In this document: positions 33,097 to 41,731 of the stretch, one piece after another
Layout: each line of letters starts with the position of its first letter
Position numbering within the stretch: position 1 is the stretch's first letter
DNA from: CALIZF01 sp046292445
GTDB taxonomy: Bacteria > Pseudomonadota > Alphaproteobacteria > Rhodobacterales > Rhodobacteraceae
DNA length: 64,000 nt
Assembly (NCBI GenBank): GCA_046292445.1
Contig: JBKBQT010000001.1
Coordinates: 1 to 64,000, forward strand
Direction: 5' to 3'
Position numbers and translations under genes: made by a program
Notes under the pieces: generated by a model
What the model saw: only the letters and a program-made list of their open reading frames with translations
What the model was told of the DNA's origin: nothing
The model's database searches: none

Positions 33097-34428
33097 TCAG
33101 AGGATGAAGTCGCCGGCGTCCATCGCCCGCAGGCCGAGGACACGGATCGTCATGTCAGGCGTGGTGTCGCCATCGACGATCAGCATCACCGTCGCGAACA
33201 TTCCGCCGTCATTCCCCGGAAGCACCCTTATCCGGCCCGGCACGATCCCGTTGCCGAAGGCAAAGGCCTGGTTCCCGGCAAGCGTTGCATTCGCGTCGAT
33301 GGCCGACAGGTCGATCCGGTCCACCCCCCGCTCGAAATCAAGGATCGTCTCGGGCACGTTCCAAGGCCCGCCGTCAGAGAGCGCAAGGTAGCGGAACACA
33401 TCCGCCCCCGGGCCTCCGCCCAGCTGGTCGCCCCCTTCCCCGCCGATGAGCGTGTCGTTGCCCGCGCCGCCATAGAGGACGTCCCGACCAAGGCCGCCGA
33501 ACAGCACGTCGTTTCCGTCGCCGCCGAAAAGCGTGTCGTCACCGGCCATGCCGGAGAGACGGTCGTTCCCGCCGCGCCCGTCGAGCCGGTTTGCGCCTGC
33601 GTTTCCGGTCAGGATGTCGGCCTGTGCCGTGCCGATGACGTTCTCGACGTTCCGAACCACGTCCAGCCCATAGCCGGTGTTCTGCGCAAGGGGCGTCCCG
33701 AGGTTCACCCGCGCGGCGGCAGTCCCGGCGAAGACGAGCGTATCGATCCCCGCGCCGCCGTCGATGACATCGTCGCCAAGACCGCCATCCAGAAGGTCGT
33801 TGCCGTCGTTGCCCGATAGCACATCCCGCCCGTCGCCGCCGTAAAGCGCGTCGTTCCCGATCCCGCCGTAAAGCGCATCGTCGCCAGTTTCGCCGCGCAA
33901 TGTATCGTTTCCCGCATCGCCCCAGAGCGAATCGTTCCCGGCGCCCCCAAACAAGAGATCGCTGTCATTGCCGCCGAAAAGCCGGTCGTTGCCCGCAAAT
34001 CCGAAGAGCGTGTCGTTTCCGCCCTGCCCGATCAGCCTGTCCGCCCCGCTGCCGCCCGACATGCGGTCGCCGGTGCCGAACAGCAGATCGAACGCGGCGG
34101 GGCCCTGTCCGCCGCGCAGAAGCGCGAACACATCGGCGGCCTTGGCGGCAATGCCGGTCATCCGCAGGGTATCGGCGCCGAACTCGCGCAGGGTAAAGCC
34201 GGTGATCGTCCCGCCGGTCACGACCGTCTTGCCGGCGACCGTGGCAAAGGTGAAGCCTGCGCCGAACACGGTGAACGCCTTGGCCGTGCCGTCGAAGTAG
34301 CGGATCTGCGTGGCCGCGATGCTCTCGCCCGGATAGCCTGTGACAACCGCCGCAAAGCCTGTGCGCATCACGGCAAGGTCAAGGGACGGGCGAAGCACCG
34401 GGATCGGGGCGAAGGTCAGGAAACCCAT
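33097..34428 (-). CDS. RTX (haemolysin-type calcium-binding repeat) protein
   Basis: A 443-residue protein. The N-terminal ~120 residues (MGFLTFAPIPVLRPSLDLAVMRTGF ...) have no domain I recognise. From about 125 to 335 come some 18-20 glycine/aspartate nonapeptides of the form GGxGxDxLx in two blocks, separated by a spacer (residues ~235-275). The C-terminal ~100 residues (DVFRYLALSDGG, ILDFERGVDRIDLSAIDA) match the serralysin-type C-terminal domain used for type I secretion. There is no Sec signal, as expected for that route. No ABC/HlyD export genes are adjacent and no catalytic motif is visible, so it may be a surface, adhesin-like or matrix protein. ATG 34428 follows GGGGGAA. Confidence 0.85.
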   Translation of the reverse strand: MGFLTFAPIPVLRPSLDLAVMRTGFAAVVTGYPGESIAATQIRYFDGTAKAFTVFGAGFTFATVAGKTVVTGGTITGFTLREFGADTLRMTGIAAKAADVFALLRGGQGPAAFDLLFGTGDRMSGGSGADRLIGQGGNDTLFGFAGNDRLFGGNDSDLLFGGAGNDSLWGDAGNDTLRGETGDDALYGGIGNDALYGGDGRDVLSGNDGNDLLDGGLGDDVIDGGAGIDTLVFAGTAAARVNLGTPLAQNTGYGLDVVRNVENVIGTAQADILTGNAGANRLDGRGGNDRLSGMAGDDTLFGGDGNDVLFGGLGRDVLYGGAGNDTLIGGEGGDQLGGGPGADVFRYLALSDGGPWNVPETILDFERGVDRIDLSAIDANATLAGNQAFAFGNGIVPGRIRVLPGNDGGMFATVMLIVDGDTTPDMTIRVLGLRAMDAGDFIL

Positions 34429-34545
34429 GCTGTGCCATTCCCCCGCCTCGGGTCGATAGCCGAGCATGCGCAAGCATCGCATGCCCTGTCAACGACGCTG
34501 CGGCGCGGATGCTGCCGCCCATGCGGCAGAGCGCCGGCCCCAAAC

Positions 34546-34743
34546 CTACCAATGCGGCGGCCGTTCGTCGCCGATCACCACGCCGCCGCCGGCGTCGACC
34601 TGCCGGTCGGCCTCGCGCGCCATGAGCATCGCCACCCGCCGCTCCAGCGCGTCGATGGCGGCCTGCTGGCCTGCGACCACCGCAGACAACTCGTCCACCG
34701 TCCGCATCAGCTCGGCCACCGCCGCCTCGATCCGTTCGCTCAC
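34546..34743 (-). CDS. slyX: SlyX family protein
   Basis: A 65-residue coiled-coil protein: IEAAVAELMRTVDELSAVVAGQQAAIDALERRVAMLMAREADRQ, then the conserved end GDERPPHW. Heptad spacing of Leu/Val/Ile runs through the first 45 residues. SlyX is widespread, and its function is not established. It is divergent from hisS with a 60-bp gap. The 117-bp gap to the RTX gene shows nothing clear. Confidence 0.88.
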   Translation of the reverse strand: MSERIEAAVAELMRTVDELSAVVAGQQAAIDALERRVAMLMAREADRQVDAGGGVVIGDERPPHW

Positions 34744-34803
34744 CTTGCCCCCCCCGGCCCCATCCGCTAGACGCGCGCCAGCAGCCTAACCCGGGGGGCC
34801 GAC

Positions 34804-36288
34804 ATGGCCAAGGACAAGCCCGCGCGCCGCCCGCGCGCCGAGACGCCGAAGGGCTTTCGCGACTATTTCGGCGCCGAGGTGACGCAGCGCCGCGCGATGC
34901 TCGACGCGATCGAAAGGGTCTACCGCCTGCATGGTTTCGCGGCGCTGGAAACCTCGGCGGTGGAAACGGTCGAGGCGCTCGGCAAGTTCCTGCCCGATGT
35001 GGACCGGCCGAACGAGGGCGTCTTTGCCTGGGCCGAGGATGGCGACTGGCTCGCGCTGCGCTATGACCTGACGGCGCCGCTGGCGCGGGTGGCGGCGCAG
35101 TATCGCAACGACCTGCCCAGCCCCTACCGCCGCTATGCGATGGGGCCGGTCTGGCGCAACGAAAAGCCGGGGCCGGGGCGGTTCCGGCAGTTCTATCAAT
35201 GCGATGCCGATACGGTCGGCGCGCCCTCGGTCGCCGCGGATGCCGAGATCTGCGCGATGCTGGGCGCGGCGCTCGAGGCGGTCGAGATCCCGCGCGGCGA
35301 CTACCTGATCCGGGTGAACAACCGCAAGGTGCTCAACGGCGTGATGGAGGCGGCCGGGGTGCTCGACCCGGCCGACGACGGGCGGTTCGCGGCAGAGCGC
35401 GGGATCGTGCTGCGCGCCATCGACAAGCTGGACCGGCTGGGCGAGGCCGGGGTGCGGGCGCTGCTGGGCGCAGGGCGGCGGGACGAGAGCGGCGATTTCA
35501 CACCCGGCGCGGGACTGTCGGATGCGCAGGCCGATATCGTGATCGGCTTTACCCGCGCGCGCGGTGCGACCGGGGCGGAAACCTGCGCGGCGCTGCGTGC
35601 GCTGGTCGGCGCCTCGGCCACGGGAGCTGAAGGGGTGGAGGAGCTTGAAACCATCGCAGCCCTTCTTGACGCGCAGGGCCTCGGGCCCGACCGCGTGGTG
35701 CTCGACCCGGCGGTGGTCCGCGGCCTCGGCTATTACACCGGCCCGGTGTTCGAAGCCGAACTGACGTTCGAGATCCTCGACGACAAGGGCAGGCCGCGGC
35801 AGTTCGGCTCGGTCGCGGGGGGCGGGCGTTACGACGACCTCGTGAAACGCTTCACCGGCCAGTCGGTCCCCGCAACGGGCGTGTCCATCGGCGTGGACCG
35901 CCTGCTGGCGGCGCTCACCGCCAGGGGCCGGTTCGCGGCCGAGGCGGCGGGCCCGGTCATCGTCACCGTCATGGACCGCGACCGCATGGCGGATTACTTC
36001 GCCATGGCCGCCGACCTGCGCCATGCGGGGATCGCCGCCGAGGTCTATCTCGGCAATCCGAAGACCTTCGGCAACCAGATCAAATACGCCGACAAACGCG
36101 CCAGCCCCGCCGCCGTCATCCAGGGCCCGGACGAGGCCGCGCGGGGCGCCGTTCTGGTCAAGGACCTGATTCTCGGCGCCCGCCTTGCGCAGGGCGCCAG
36201 CCGTGAGGACTGGGCCGCCCGTCCGGCGCAGGTCGAGTGCGCGCGGGCCGATCTGGTGGCGACAGTGCGCGCCATGCTGGCGGCGTGA
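34804..36288 (+). CDS. hisS: Histidyl-tRNA synthetase (alphaproteobacterial type)
   Basis: A 494-residue class II synthetase. Motif 1 lies near RAMLDAIERVYRLHGFAALETS. Motif 2 is MGPVWRNEKPGPGRFRQFYQCDAD. The histidine-specific loop is VVRGLGYYTGPVFEAEL. Motif 3 is ATGVSIGVDRLLAAL, and an anticodon-binding domain occupies the last ~100 residues. The motif-2 and GYYTGPVFE variants match the divergent HisRS group of many Alphaproteobacteria, known to pair with tRNA-His lacking the G-1 identity base. It begins a hisS-hisZ-hisG set, with hisZ one base downstream. Confidence 0.95.
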   Translation: MAKDKPARRPRAETPKGFRDYFGAEVTQRRAMLDAIERVYRLHGFAALETSAVETVEALGKFLPDVDRPNEGVFAWAEDGDWLALRYDLTAPLARVAAQYRNDLPSPYRRYAMGPVWRNEKPGPGRFRQFYQCDADTVGAPSVAADAEICAMLGAALEAVEIPRGDYLIRVNNRKVLNGVMEAAGVLDPADDGRFAAERGIVLRAIDKLDRLGEAGVRALLGAGRRDESGDFTPGAGLSDAQADIVIGFTRARGATGAETCAALRALVGASATGAEGVEELETIAALLDAQGLGPDRVVLDPAVVRGLGYYTGPVFEAELTFEILDDKGRPRQFGSVAGGGRYDDLVKRFTGQSVPATGVSIGVDRLLAALTARGRFAAEAAGPVIVTVMDRDRMADYFAMAADLRHAGIAAEVYLGNPKTFGNQIKYADKRASPAAVIQGPDEAARGAVLVKDLILGARLAQGASREDWAARPAQVECARADLVATVRAMLAA

Positions 36289-36289
36289 C

Positions 36290-37387
36290 ATGCCGGTGAC
36301 GCCCGAGGTTCGCAGCACGGCCGAACGGCTGCTGTCGATGTTCCGCGATGCGGGCGCGGTGCCCGTCGAGGCCGACATCCTGCAACCGGCCGAAGTGTTG
36401 CTCGACCTTTACGGCGAGGATATCCGCGCCCGCGCCTATGTCACGACCGATCCGGTGCGCGGCGAGTTGATGCTGCGGCCCGATTTCACCGTGCCAGTGG
36501 TGCGTGCGCATATGGAAGGCGGCGCAGAGCCGGCCCGGTATTGCTACAGCGGCGCGGTCTTTCGCCAGCAGGACGGGATCGGCAACCGCGCCTCGGAATA
36601 CCTGCAGGTCGGCTACGAGGTGTTCGACCCCCGCGCGGCGGCGGCGGATGCCGAGGTATTCGCGCTGTTCGCCCGTATCCTTGCGCCGCTGCCGCTGCGG
36701 GCGCAGACCGGCGACATCGGGGTGCTGATGGCGGCGGTGGGCGGCCTGACGACCACCCCGGCGCGCAAGGCGGCGCTCATGCGGCACATCTGGCGGCCGC
36801 GCCGGTTCCGCGCGCTGCTCGACCGGTTCACAGGACGCAGCGCGCCCCTGCCTGGCCGCGCGCGGCTGATCGCGCAACTCGGCGAGACGCCGGTCGCCGA
36901 CCTGATGGCCCGGGCCGGGCCCGCGATCGGCCTGCGAAGCGCCGCCGAAGTGGCCCGCCGCGCTTCGGCGCTACTGGCCGATGCCGAGGCGCCGCCGATC
37001 CCGCCGCGCGAGGCCGAGGCGCTCGACGATCTGCTGGCGATCGCGGCGCCCGCGCCGGGCGCGCTGCAGCGGGTGCGCGATATCGCGGTGGATCTGCCGT
37101 CCCTCGCCCCGGCGGCGGCGCGCATGGCCGCGCGGCTCGATGCGCTCGATGCCGCCGGGGTGGATGTGGCGGCGCTGCCGTTCGAGGCGTCGCACGGGCG
37201 CTCGACGCTCGAATACTACGACGGGTTCGTCTTCTCGTTCCACGCCGACCAGCCCGGCCTGCCGCCCGTCGCCTCTGGCGGGCGGTATGATGCGCTGACG
37301 GCGGTGCTCGGGCGGGGGCGGTCGATCCCGGCAGTGGGGGGGGTGATCCGCCCGGCGCTTGTCGCCGCGCTCGGGGGGCTGGGATGA
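36290..37387 (+). CDS. hisZ: ATP phosphoribosyltransferase regulatory subunit HisZ
   Basis: A 365-residue HisRS paralogue without the anticodon domain. The catalytic-core fold remains (LLDLYGEDIRARAYVTTDPVRGELMLRPDFTVPVVRAHM, RYCYSGAVFRQQDGIGNRASEYLQVGYEVFD), and the C-terminal part has LEYYDGFVFSFH and PVASGGRYDALTAVLGRG. HisZ forms a hetero-octamer with short HisG and provides allosteric histidine feedback. It begins one base after the hisS stop, and its end overlaps hisG by 4 bases, fitting coordinated synthesis. Confidence 0.94.
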   Translation: MPVTPEVRSTAERLLSMFRDAGAVPVEADILQPAEVLLDLYGEDIRARAYVTTDPVRGELMLRPDFTVPVVRAHMEGGAEPARYCYSGAVFRQQDGIGNRASEYLQVGYEVFDPRAAAADAEVFALFARILAPLPLRAQTGDIGVLMAAVGGLTTTPARKAALMRHIWRPRRFRALLDRFTGRSAPLPGRARLIAQLGETPVADLMARAGPAIGLRSAAEVARRASALLADAEAPPIPPREAEALDDLLAIAAPAPGALQRVRDIAVDLPSLAPAAARMAARLDALDAAGVDVAALPFEASHGRSTLEYYDGFVFSFHADQPGLPPVASGGRYDALTAVLGRGRSIPAVGGVIRPALVAALGGLG

Positions 37388-38091
37388 CGCTGCGGATCGG
37401 GGTGCCGTCCAAGGGCCGGCTGATGGAAAAGGCGTTCGACTGGTTCGGGGCGCGCGGCGTGCCGATGGGACTGGCCGGGGCCGACCGCGAGTATTCCGGC
37501 GCCGTCGAGGGGATGCCGGGCGTGTCGGTGGTGCTGCTGCCCGCATCCGAGATCCCGCGCGAACTGGCGGCGGGGCGCATCCACCTTGGCGTGACGGGGA
37601 CCGACCTCGTGCGCGAAAGGCTGGCCGACTGGCCGTCGCAGGTGACCGCGCTCGCCCCGCTCGGCTTCGGCTTTGCCGATCTCGTGATTGCGGTGCCGGC
37701 GTTCTGGGTCGATGTCGAGACGCTCGACGATCTCGATGCCGCCGCCGCGGCCTTCCGCGCAGTGCACGGGCACCGCCTGCGCATCGCGACCAAGTATCAC
37801 CGCCTGACGCGCGATTTCCTGCGCGCGGCGGGGGTGGCGGATTATTGCCTCGTGGACAGTCAGGGCGCGACCGAGGGCACCGTGCGCAACGGCACCGCCG
37901 AGGCCATCGCCGACATCACCTCGACCGGCGAGACCCTGCGCGCAAACCATCTGCGGCCGCTGGCCGACGGCCTCGTGCTGCGGTCCGAGGCGACGCTGTT
38001 CCTCACCGCCGCAGCGATCGAGGAGGGCGAGCGGGCGGCCTTGGCCGATCTCGCGCGGCGGCTCGGGCTCGACCTGCCGCGGGCGGAATAG
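37384..38091 (+). CDS. hisG: ATP phosphoribosyltransferase catalytic subunit HisG, short form
   Basis: A 235-residue short-form HisG catalysing the first step of histidine synthesis (ATP + PRPP). Key segments are RIGVPSKGRLMEKAFDWF, the ligand-binding GVTGTDLVRERL, IATKYHRLTRDFL and the PRPP loop DSQGATEGTVRNGTAEAIADITSTGETLRAN. The C-terminal regulatory domain of long HisG is absent, so it needs HisZ, which is encoded immediately upstream with an ATGA overlap. It is convergent with the DUF1489 gene, 15 bp away. Confidence 0.95.
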   Translation: MTLRIGVPSKGRLMEKAFDWFGARGVPMGLAGADREYSGAVEGMPGVSVVLLPASEIPRELAAGRIHLGVTGTDLVRERLADWPSQVTALAPLGFGFADLVIAVPAFWVDVETLDDLDAAAAAFRAVHGHRLRIATKYHRLTRDFLRAAGVADYCLVDSQGATEGTVRNGTAEAIADITSTGETLRANHLRPLADGLVLRSEATLFLTAAAIEEGERAALADLARRLGLDLPRAE

Positions 38092-38106
38092 CGCGGCGAA
38101 GCGCCC

Positions 38107-38529
38107 CTAGCGCACCCCCATGTCCGCCAGCGCCGCCGCCAGCGCGGGCGGAAGCCGATCCTCGCGCGCACGGCCGGGGGAAAGGTCGCGCGGCGCCTGC
38201 GCCGGCTCGAAATAGCGCCAGCCCTGGAAGGGCGCGCGCGGCACCGGTTCGGTGCGGATGATGGCGCTGTCGAGGATGATCGCGCAGCGCGCGATGCCGT
38301 CGCCCTCGTCCACCCGTTCCAGACGGACAAGGCGCTGGCGGGCGAGGATCACCCCCTTGATGACCCAGTAGAGCGACCCGCCCGCCAGCAGCTCGGCCTC
38401 GCGCTTGGGCCACATCCGGGTGACATGGACGGCGCAGCCCCTGGGCCAGACGCGCGCCTGGCTCGCCTGCCAGGCGGCGAGGTCCTCGACGCTCTCGGCG
38501 CCGACGCAGAGTTTGAGCAGGTGGATCAT
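38107..38529 (-). CDS. DUF1489 family protein
   Basis: A 140-residue protein of DUF1489, almost confined to Alphaproteobacteria. It begins MIHLLKLCVGAESVEDLAAWQ and contains HVTRMWPKREAELLAGGSLYWVIKGVILARQRL, CAIILDSAIIRTEPVPRAPFQGWRYFEP. There is no signal or membrane segment. The position of HVTRMWPKR is diagnostic. The function is unknown. It is divergent from the ribonucleotide reductase gene. Confidence 0.9.
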   Translation of the reverse strand: MIHLLKLCVGAESVEDLAAWQASQARVWPRGCAVHVTRMWPKREAELLAGGSLYWVIKGVILARQRLVRLERVDEGDGIARCAIILDSAIIRTEPVPRAPFQGWRYFEPAQAPRDLSPGRAREDRLPPALAAALADMGVR

Positions 38530-38589
38530 CGGGGGCTTCCCTTGGCCGCGGGCCATCGATCATAGCGGCCGCGCCGGCGCCGTCCAGCG

Positions 38590-38618
38590 TTGACCCCCCG
38601 AGGGCGCCGGCTTATCTT
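38590..38618 (+). promoter_or_regulatory. Sigma-70-type promoter of the ribonucleotide reductase gene
   Basis: TTGACC (38590-38595), a 17-base spacer and TATCTT (38613-38618), about 42 bp before the ATG at 38660. This is one of the best housekeeping-type promoters in the window. The 130-bp gap is too short for a cobalamin riboswitch and I see no B12-box-like sequence. Confidence 0.6.
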
Positions 38619-38659
38619 GTGCGTCCTCCGACTCGCACCCACAACCGGAAGGACAGCGC

Positions 38660-40921
38660 ATGTCCCGCTTTGCCGCGCCCATCGCCGAACAGATCTGGGA
38701 CATGAAGTATCGCTACAAGGATGCCGATGGCACGCCGCGGGACGTCACGATCGAGGATACCTGGTCCCGCATCGCCCGCGCGCTCGCTGCGCCCGAGGCC
38801 GATCCGGCGCTGTGGGAGCCGCGATTCCGCGCCGCGCTCGAGGATTTCCGCTTCCTGCCCGCCGGCCGGATCGTCGCGGGCGCGGGCACCGACCGCAGCG
38901 TGACGCTGTTCAACTGTTTCGTCATGGGCACGATCCCCGACAACATGGGCGGCATCTTCGAGATGCTCAAGGAGGCCGCGCTGACCATGCAGCAGGGCGG
39001 CGGGATCGGATATGATTTCTCGACCATCCGCCCGCGCGGCGCCCCGGTCGCCGGGGTGGCCGCCGATGCCTCGGGGCCGCTCAGCTTCATGGACGTCTGG
39101 GATGCGATGTGCCGCACGATCATGTCGGCCGGATCGCGCCGCGGCGCGATGATGGCCACCCTGCGCTGCGACCACCCCGATATCGAGGCCTTCATCGAGG
39201 CCAAGCGCGACCCGGCGCGGCTGCGGAACTTCAACCTGTCGGTCCTCGTGACCGATGCCTTCATGGCGGCGGTCAAGGCCGATGGCGACTGGCCGCTGGT
39301 GTTCGCCGGCCGCACCTTCCGCACGCTGCGTGCCCGCGCGCTGTGGGACCGCATCATGCAGTCCACCTACGATTATGCCGAACCCGGCGTGATCTTCATC
39401 GACCGGATCAACGCCGCCAACAACCTCGCCTATGTCGAGACGATCGCCGCCACCAACCCCTGCGGCGAACAGCCCCTGCCGCCCTATGGTGCCTGCCTTC
39501 TCGGGTCGGTGAACCTCGCGCGGCTGGTGACCGATCCCTTCGGGTCTGATGCGGCACTGGACGAGGATGCGCTGGACGATCTCGTGCGCACCGCCGTGCG
39601 GATGATGGACAATGTGGTGGATGCCAGCCGCTTTCCGCTGCCCCAGCAGGCGGCCGAGGCGCGGGCCAAGCGGCGCATCGGGCTTGGCGTCACGGGTCTT
39701 GCCGATGCGCTGCTGATGGTCGGCCTGCGCTACGGGTCCGATGACGCCGTGGCCGCAACCGGACGCTGGATGCACCGCATCGCGCGGGCGGCCACGCTGG
39801 CCTCGGTCGATCTGGCGAAGGAAAAGGGGCCCTTCCCGCTGTTCGAGGCCGAGCCCTTCCTCGCCTCGGGCATGATGCAGGGGATGGACGCGGATGTGCG
39901 CGACGCGATCCGCGCGCATGGCATCCGCAACGCGCTCCTGACCTCGATCGCCCCGACCGGGACGATCAGCCTGCTCGCGGGCAACGTTTCCTCGGGGATC
40001 GAGCCGGTATTCGCCTACAGCTACACCCGCAAGGTGACGCAGAAGGACGGCAGCAAGACCGAGGAAGAGGTGGTCGATTACGCCGTCGCGCTCTGGCGCG
40101 CGCGTTTCGGCGACGCGCCCCTGCCGGATCACTTCGTCAACGCCCAGACGCTCGCCCCGATGGATCACGTCCGCATGCAGGCCGCGGCGCAGCGCTGGGT
40201 GGATTCGTCCATTTCCAAGACGATCAACTGCCCCGAGGACATTTCCTTCGAGGCGTTCAAGGATGTCTATCTCGCTGCCTGGGACATGGGCTGCAAGGGC
40301 TGCACGACCTATCGGCCCAATGCGGTGACGGGCAGCGTTCTGAGCGTGGTCGAGGACAAGCCGAAGGAGGCGGCGCCGGCGAAGGGCGAGATCGTCTATC
40401 TTGCCGACCCGCTCGACCGCCCCGCCGCGCTCGAGGGCCGCACCTACAAGCTCAAATGGCCCGAGAGCGAACATGCGCTCTACATCACGCTCAACGATAT
40501 CGTCATCGCCGGGCATGTGCGGCCCTTCGAGATCTTCATCAACTCCAAGAACATGGAGCATTACGCCTGGACTGTCGCGCTGACGCGGATGATCTCGGCG
40601 GTGTTCCGGCGCGGGGGCGATGTGTCCTTCGTGGTCGAGGAGCTCAAGGCCGTATTCGACCCGCGCGGCGGCGCCTGGATGGAGGGGCGTTATGTCCCCT
40701 CGATCCTCGCCGCCATCGGCGGGGTCATCGAGCGGCATCTGGTCGAGATCGGCTTCATCGCCGGCGAGGGGCTCGGCCTCAAGTCCGATCCGCGGGCCGA
40801 GATCAGCGTGACCGGCGGCCGTCCCCGCGGCCCGGCCTGCCCGGCCTGCGGCAGCTACAACCTCCAGAACCTCGAGGGCTGCCTGACCTGCGCCGATTGC
40901 GGCCATTCCAAATGCGCCTGA
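38660..40921 (+). CDS. nrdJ: Adenosylcobalamin-dependent (class II) ribonucleoside-diphosphate reductase
   Basis: A 753-residue class II reductase making deoxyribonucleotides with coenzyme B12, independent of oxygen. The N-terminal cysteine is in VTLFNCFVMG. The substrate site has MLKEAALTMQQGGGIGYDFS and MSAGSRRGAMMATLRCDHPDIEAFI. The active-site loop NPCGEQPLPPYGACLLGSVNL carries the thiyl Cys and Glu. The distal part has SSGIEPVFAYSYTRKV and SISKTINCPEDIS. The C-terminus ends in cysteine pairs CPACGSYN...CLTCADCGHSKCA, which relay electrons and may bind zinc. GGAAGGA precedes the ATG. Confidence 0.95.
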   Translation: MSRFAAPIAEQIWDMKYRYKDADGTPRDVTIEDTWSRIARALAAPEADPALWEPRFRAALEDFRFLPAGRIVAGAGTDRSVTLFNCFVMGTIPDNMGGIFEMLKEAALTMQQGGGIGYDFSTIRPRGAPVAGVAADASGPLSFMDVWDAMCRTIMSAGSRRGAMMATLRCDHPDIEAFIEAKRDPARLRNFNLSVLVTDAFMAAVKADGDWPLVFAGRTFRTLRARALWDRIMQSTYDYAEPGVIFIDRINAANNLAYVETIAATNPCGEQPLPPYGACLLGSVNLARLVTDPFGSDAALDEDALDDLVRTAVRMMDNVVDASRFPLPQQAAEARAKRRIGLGVTGLADALLMVGLRYGSDDAVAATGRWMHRIARAATLASVDLAKEKGPFPLFEAEPFLASGMMQGMDADVRDAIRAHGIRNALLTSIAPTGTISLLAGNVSSGIEPVFAYSYTRKVTQKDGSKTEEEVVDYAVALWRARFGDAPLPDHFVNAQTLAPMDHVRMQAAAQRWVDSSISKTINCPEDISFEAFKDVYLAAWDMGCKGCTTYRPNAVTGSVLSVVEDKPKEAAPAKGEIVYLADPLDRPAALEGRTYKLKWPESEHALYITLNDIVIAGHVRPFEIFINSKNMEHYAWTVALTRMISAVFRRGGDVSFVVEELKAVFDPRGGAWMEGRYVPSILAAIGGVIERHLVEIGFIAGEGLGLKSDPRAEISVTGGRPRGPACPACGSYNLQNLEGCLTCADCGHSKCA

Positions 40922-40976
40922 CGGGGCGGCTCTAGCGGCGGCGCCTCGGCACGATCCCCCGCCGCGGTGCTGCAAC

Positions 40977-41000
40977 CCCTTTCGCCCGCGCGGCAAAGGG
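40977..41000. repeat. Inverted repeat upstream of the TetR gene
   Basis: CCCTTT-C-GCC and GGC-A-AAGGG pair around CGCG with a one-base bulge, ending 35 bp before the TetR-family start. It may be the repressor's operator, or a leftover terminator stem of the upstream reductase gene. No T-run follows on the plus strand. Confidence 0.35.
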
Positions 41001-41034
41001 ATGTAATAGGGCCCGGCAGTCCAAGAGGCCGATC

Positions 41035-41724
41035 ATGGAACCACGCCAGAATACGGCCGCACCGGCGATGGTGCCGCGCAAGGCGCCGCGCGATCCGCGG
41101 CGGCTGCACCTGATCGAGGCGGCCGTCGAGGTGCTGGCCGCCCGCGGCCATGCCCGCATGGCGCTGACCGATGTCGCCCAGGCCGCGCGGCTGCCGCTCG
41201 GGCTGGTCAACGTCCATTTCAAGACGCGCGATCTGCTTCTGGCGGAAACGCTCGCCTTTCTGGCCGAGGACCATCGTCAGACCTGGCGTGCCGCGCTCGA
41301 GGCCGCGCCGTCCGACCCCGCCTCGCAGCTCGATGCGGTGCTTTCGGCCGGGTTTGCGCCGCATGCCTTCACGCCGGCCCGCCTCGGGGCCTGGTGCGCC
41401 TTCCGGGCCGATCCGCAATGCCGCCCGATCTATCTGGCCGAATGTGCGGACGGCGACGCGGACTATGCCGCGCAGCTTGAACGGCTGGTCGCCGCGCTGG
41501 TCGCGGCGGGCGGCTATCCGATCGATCCCGCCCGCGCTGCCCGCGTGCTGCGCGCCACCGCGGAGGGCATCCGGCAGGATCTCGGGGCGCTGCGCGGCAC
41601 GCTGTCGCGCGGCGAGGCGCTGGCGACTCTCTATGCCTGCGCCGCGGCGTTCTTTCCGCGCCATTTCTCCGAGGCGGGGCCGATCGCCGGGGGGCTGGCG
41701 CAGCGCCCCGGCCTCGCGATCTAG
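41035..41724 (+). CDS. TetR family transcriptional regulator, BetI-like C-terminal domain
   Basis: A 229-residue repressor-type protein. The N-terminal helix-turn-helix domain is RRLHLIEAAVEVLAARGHARMALTDVAQAARLPLGLVNVHFKTRDLLLAETLAFL. The C-terminal ligand/dimer domain has RLGAWCAFRADPQCRPIY and ARAARVLRATAEGIRQDLGAL, similar to BetI-type TetR_C_6 domains. The N-terminal ~20 residues are a basic extension. No divergent target gene is present: nrdJ lies upstream on the same strand and the protease gene converges from the other side with a 7-bp gap. Its ligand and regulon are unknown. Confidence 0.88.
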   Translation: MEPRQNTAAPAMVPRKAPRDPRRLHLIEAAVEVLAARGHARMALTDVAQAARLPLGLVNVHFKTRDLLLAETLAFLAEDHRQTWRAALEAAPSDPASQLDAVLSAGFAPHAFTPARLGAWCAFRADPQCRPIYLAECADGDADYAAQLERLVAALVAAGGYPIDPARAARVLRATAEGIRQDLGALRGTLSRGEALATLYACAAAFFPRHFSEAGPIAGGLAQRPGLAI

Positions 41725-41731
41725 GCGCCCG

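Noticed and set aside
30182..33391. 1069-codon open frame antisense to polA
   Set aside because: It is a shadow of a universally conserved gene on the other strand, with no protein motifs of its own.
33400..34080. Regular short DNA repeats resembling a CRISPR or satellite array
   Set aside because: The periodicity of about 27 bases comes from codons for glycine/aspartate nonapeptides in the RTX protein; the repeats vary and there are no spacers.
38530..38659. Possible cobalamin riboswitch before the B12-dependent reductase gene
   Set aside because: The gap is only 130 bp, has a good sigma-70-type promoter near the start codon and shows no B12-box-like sequence.
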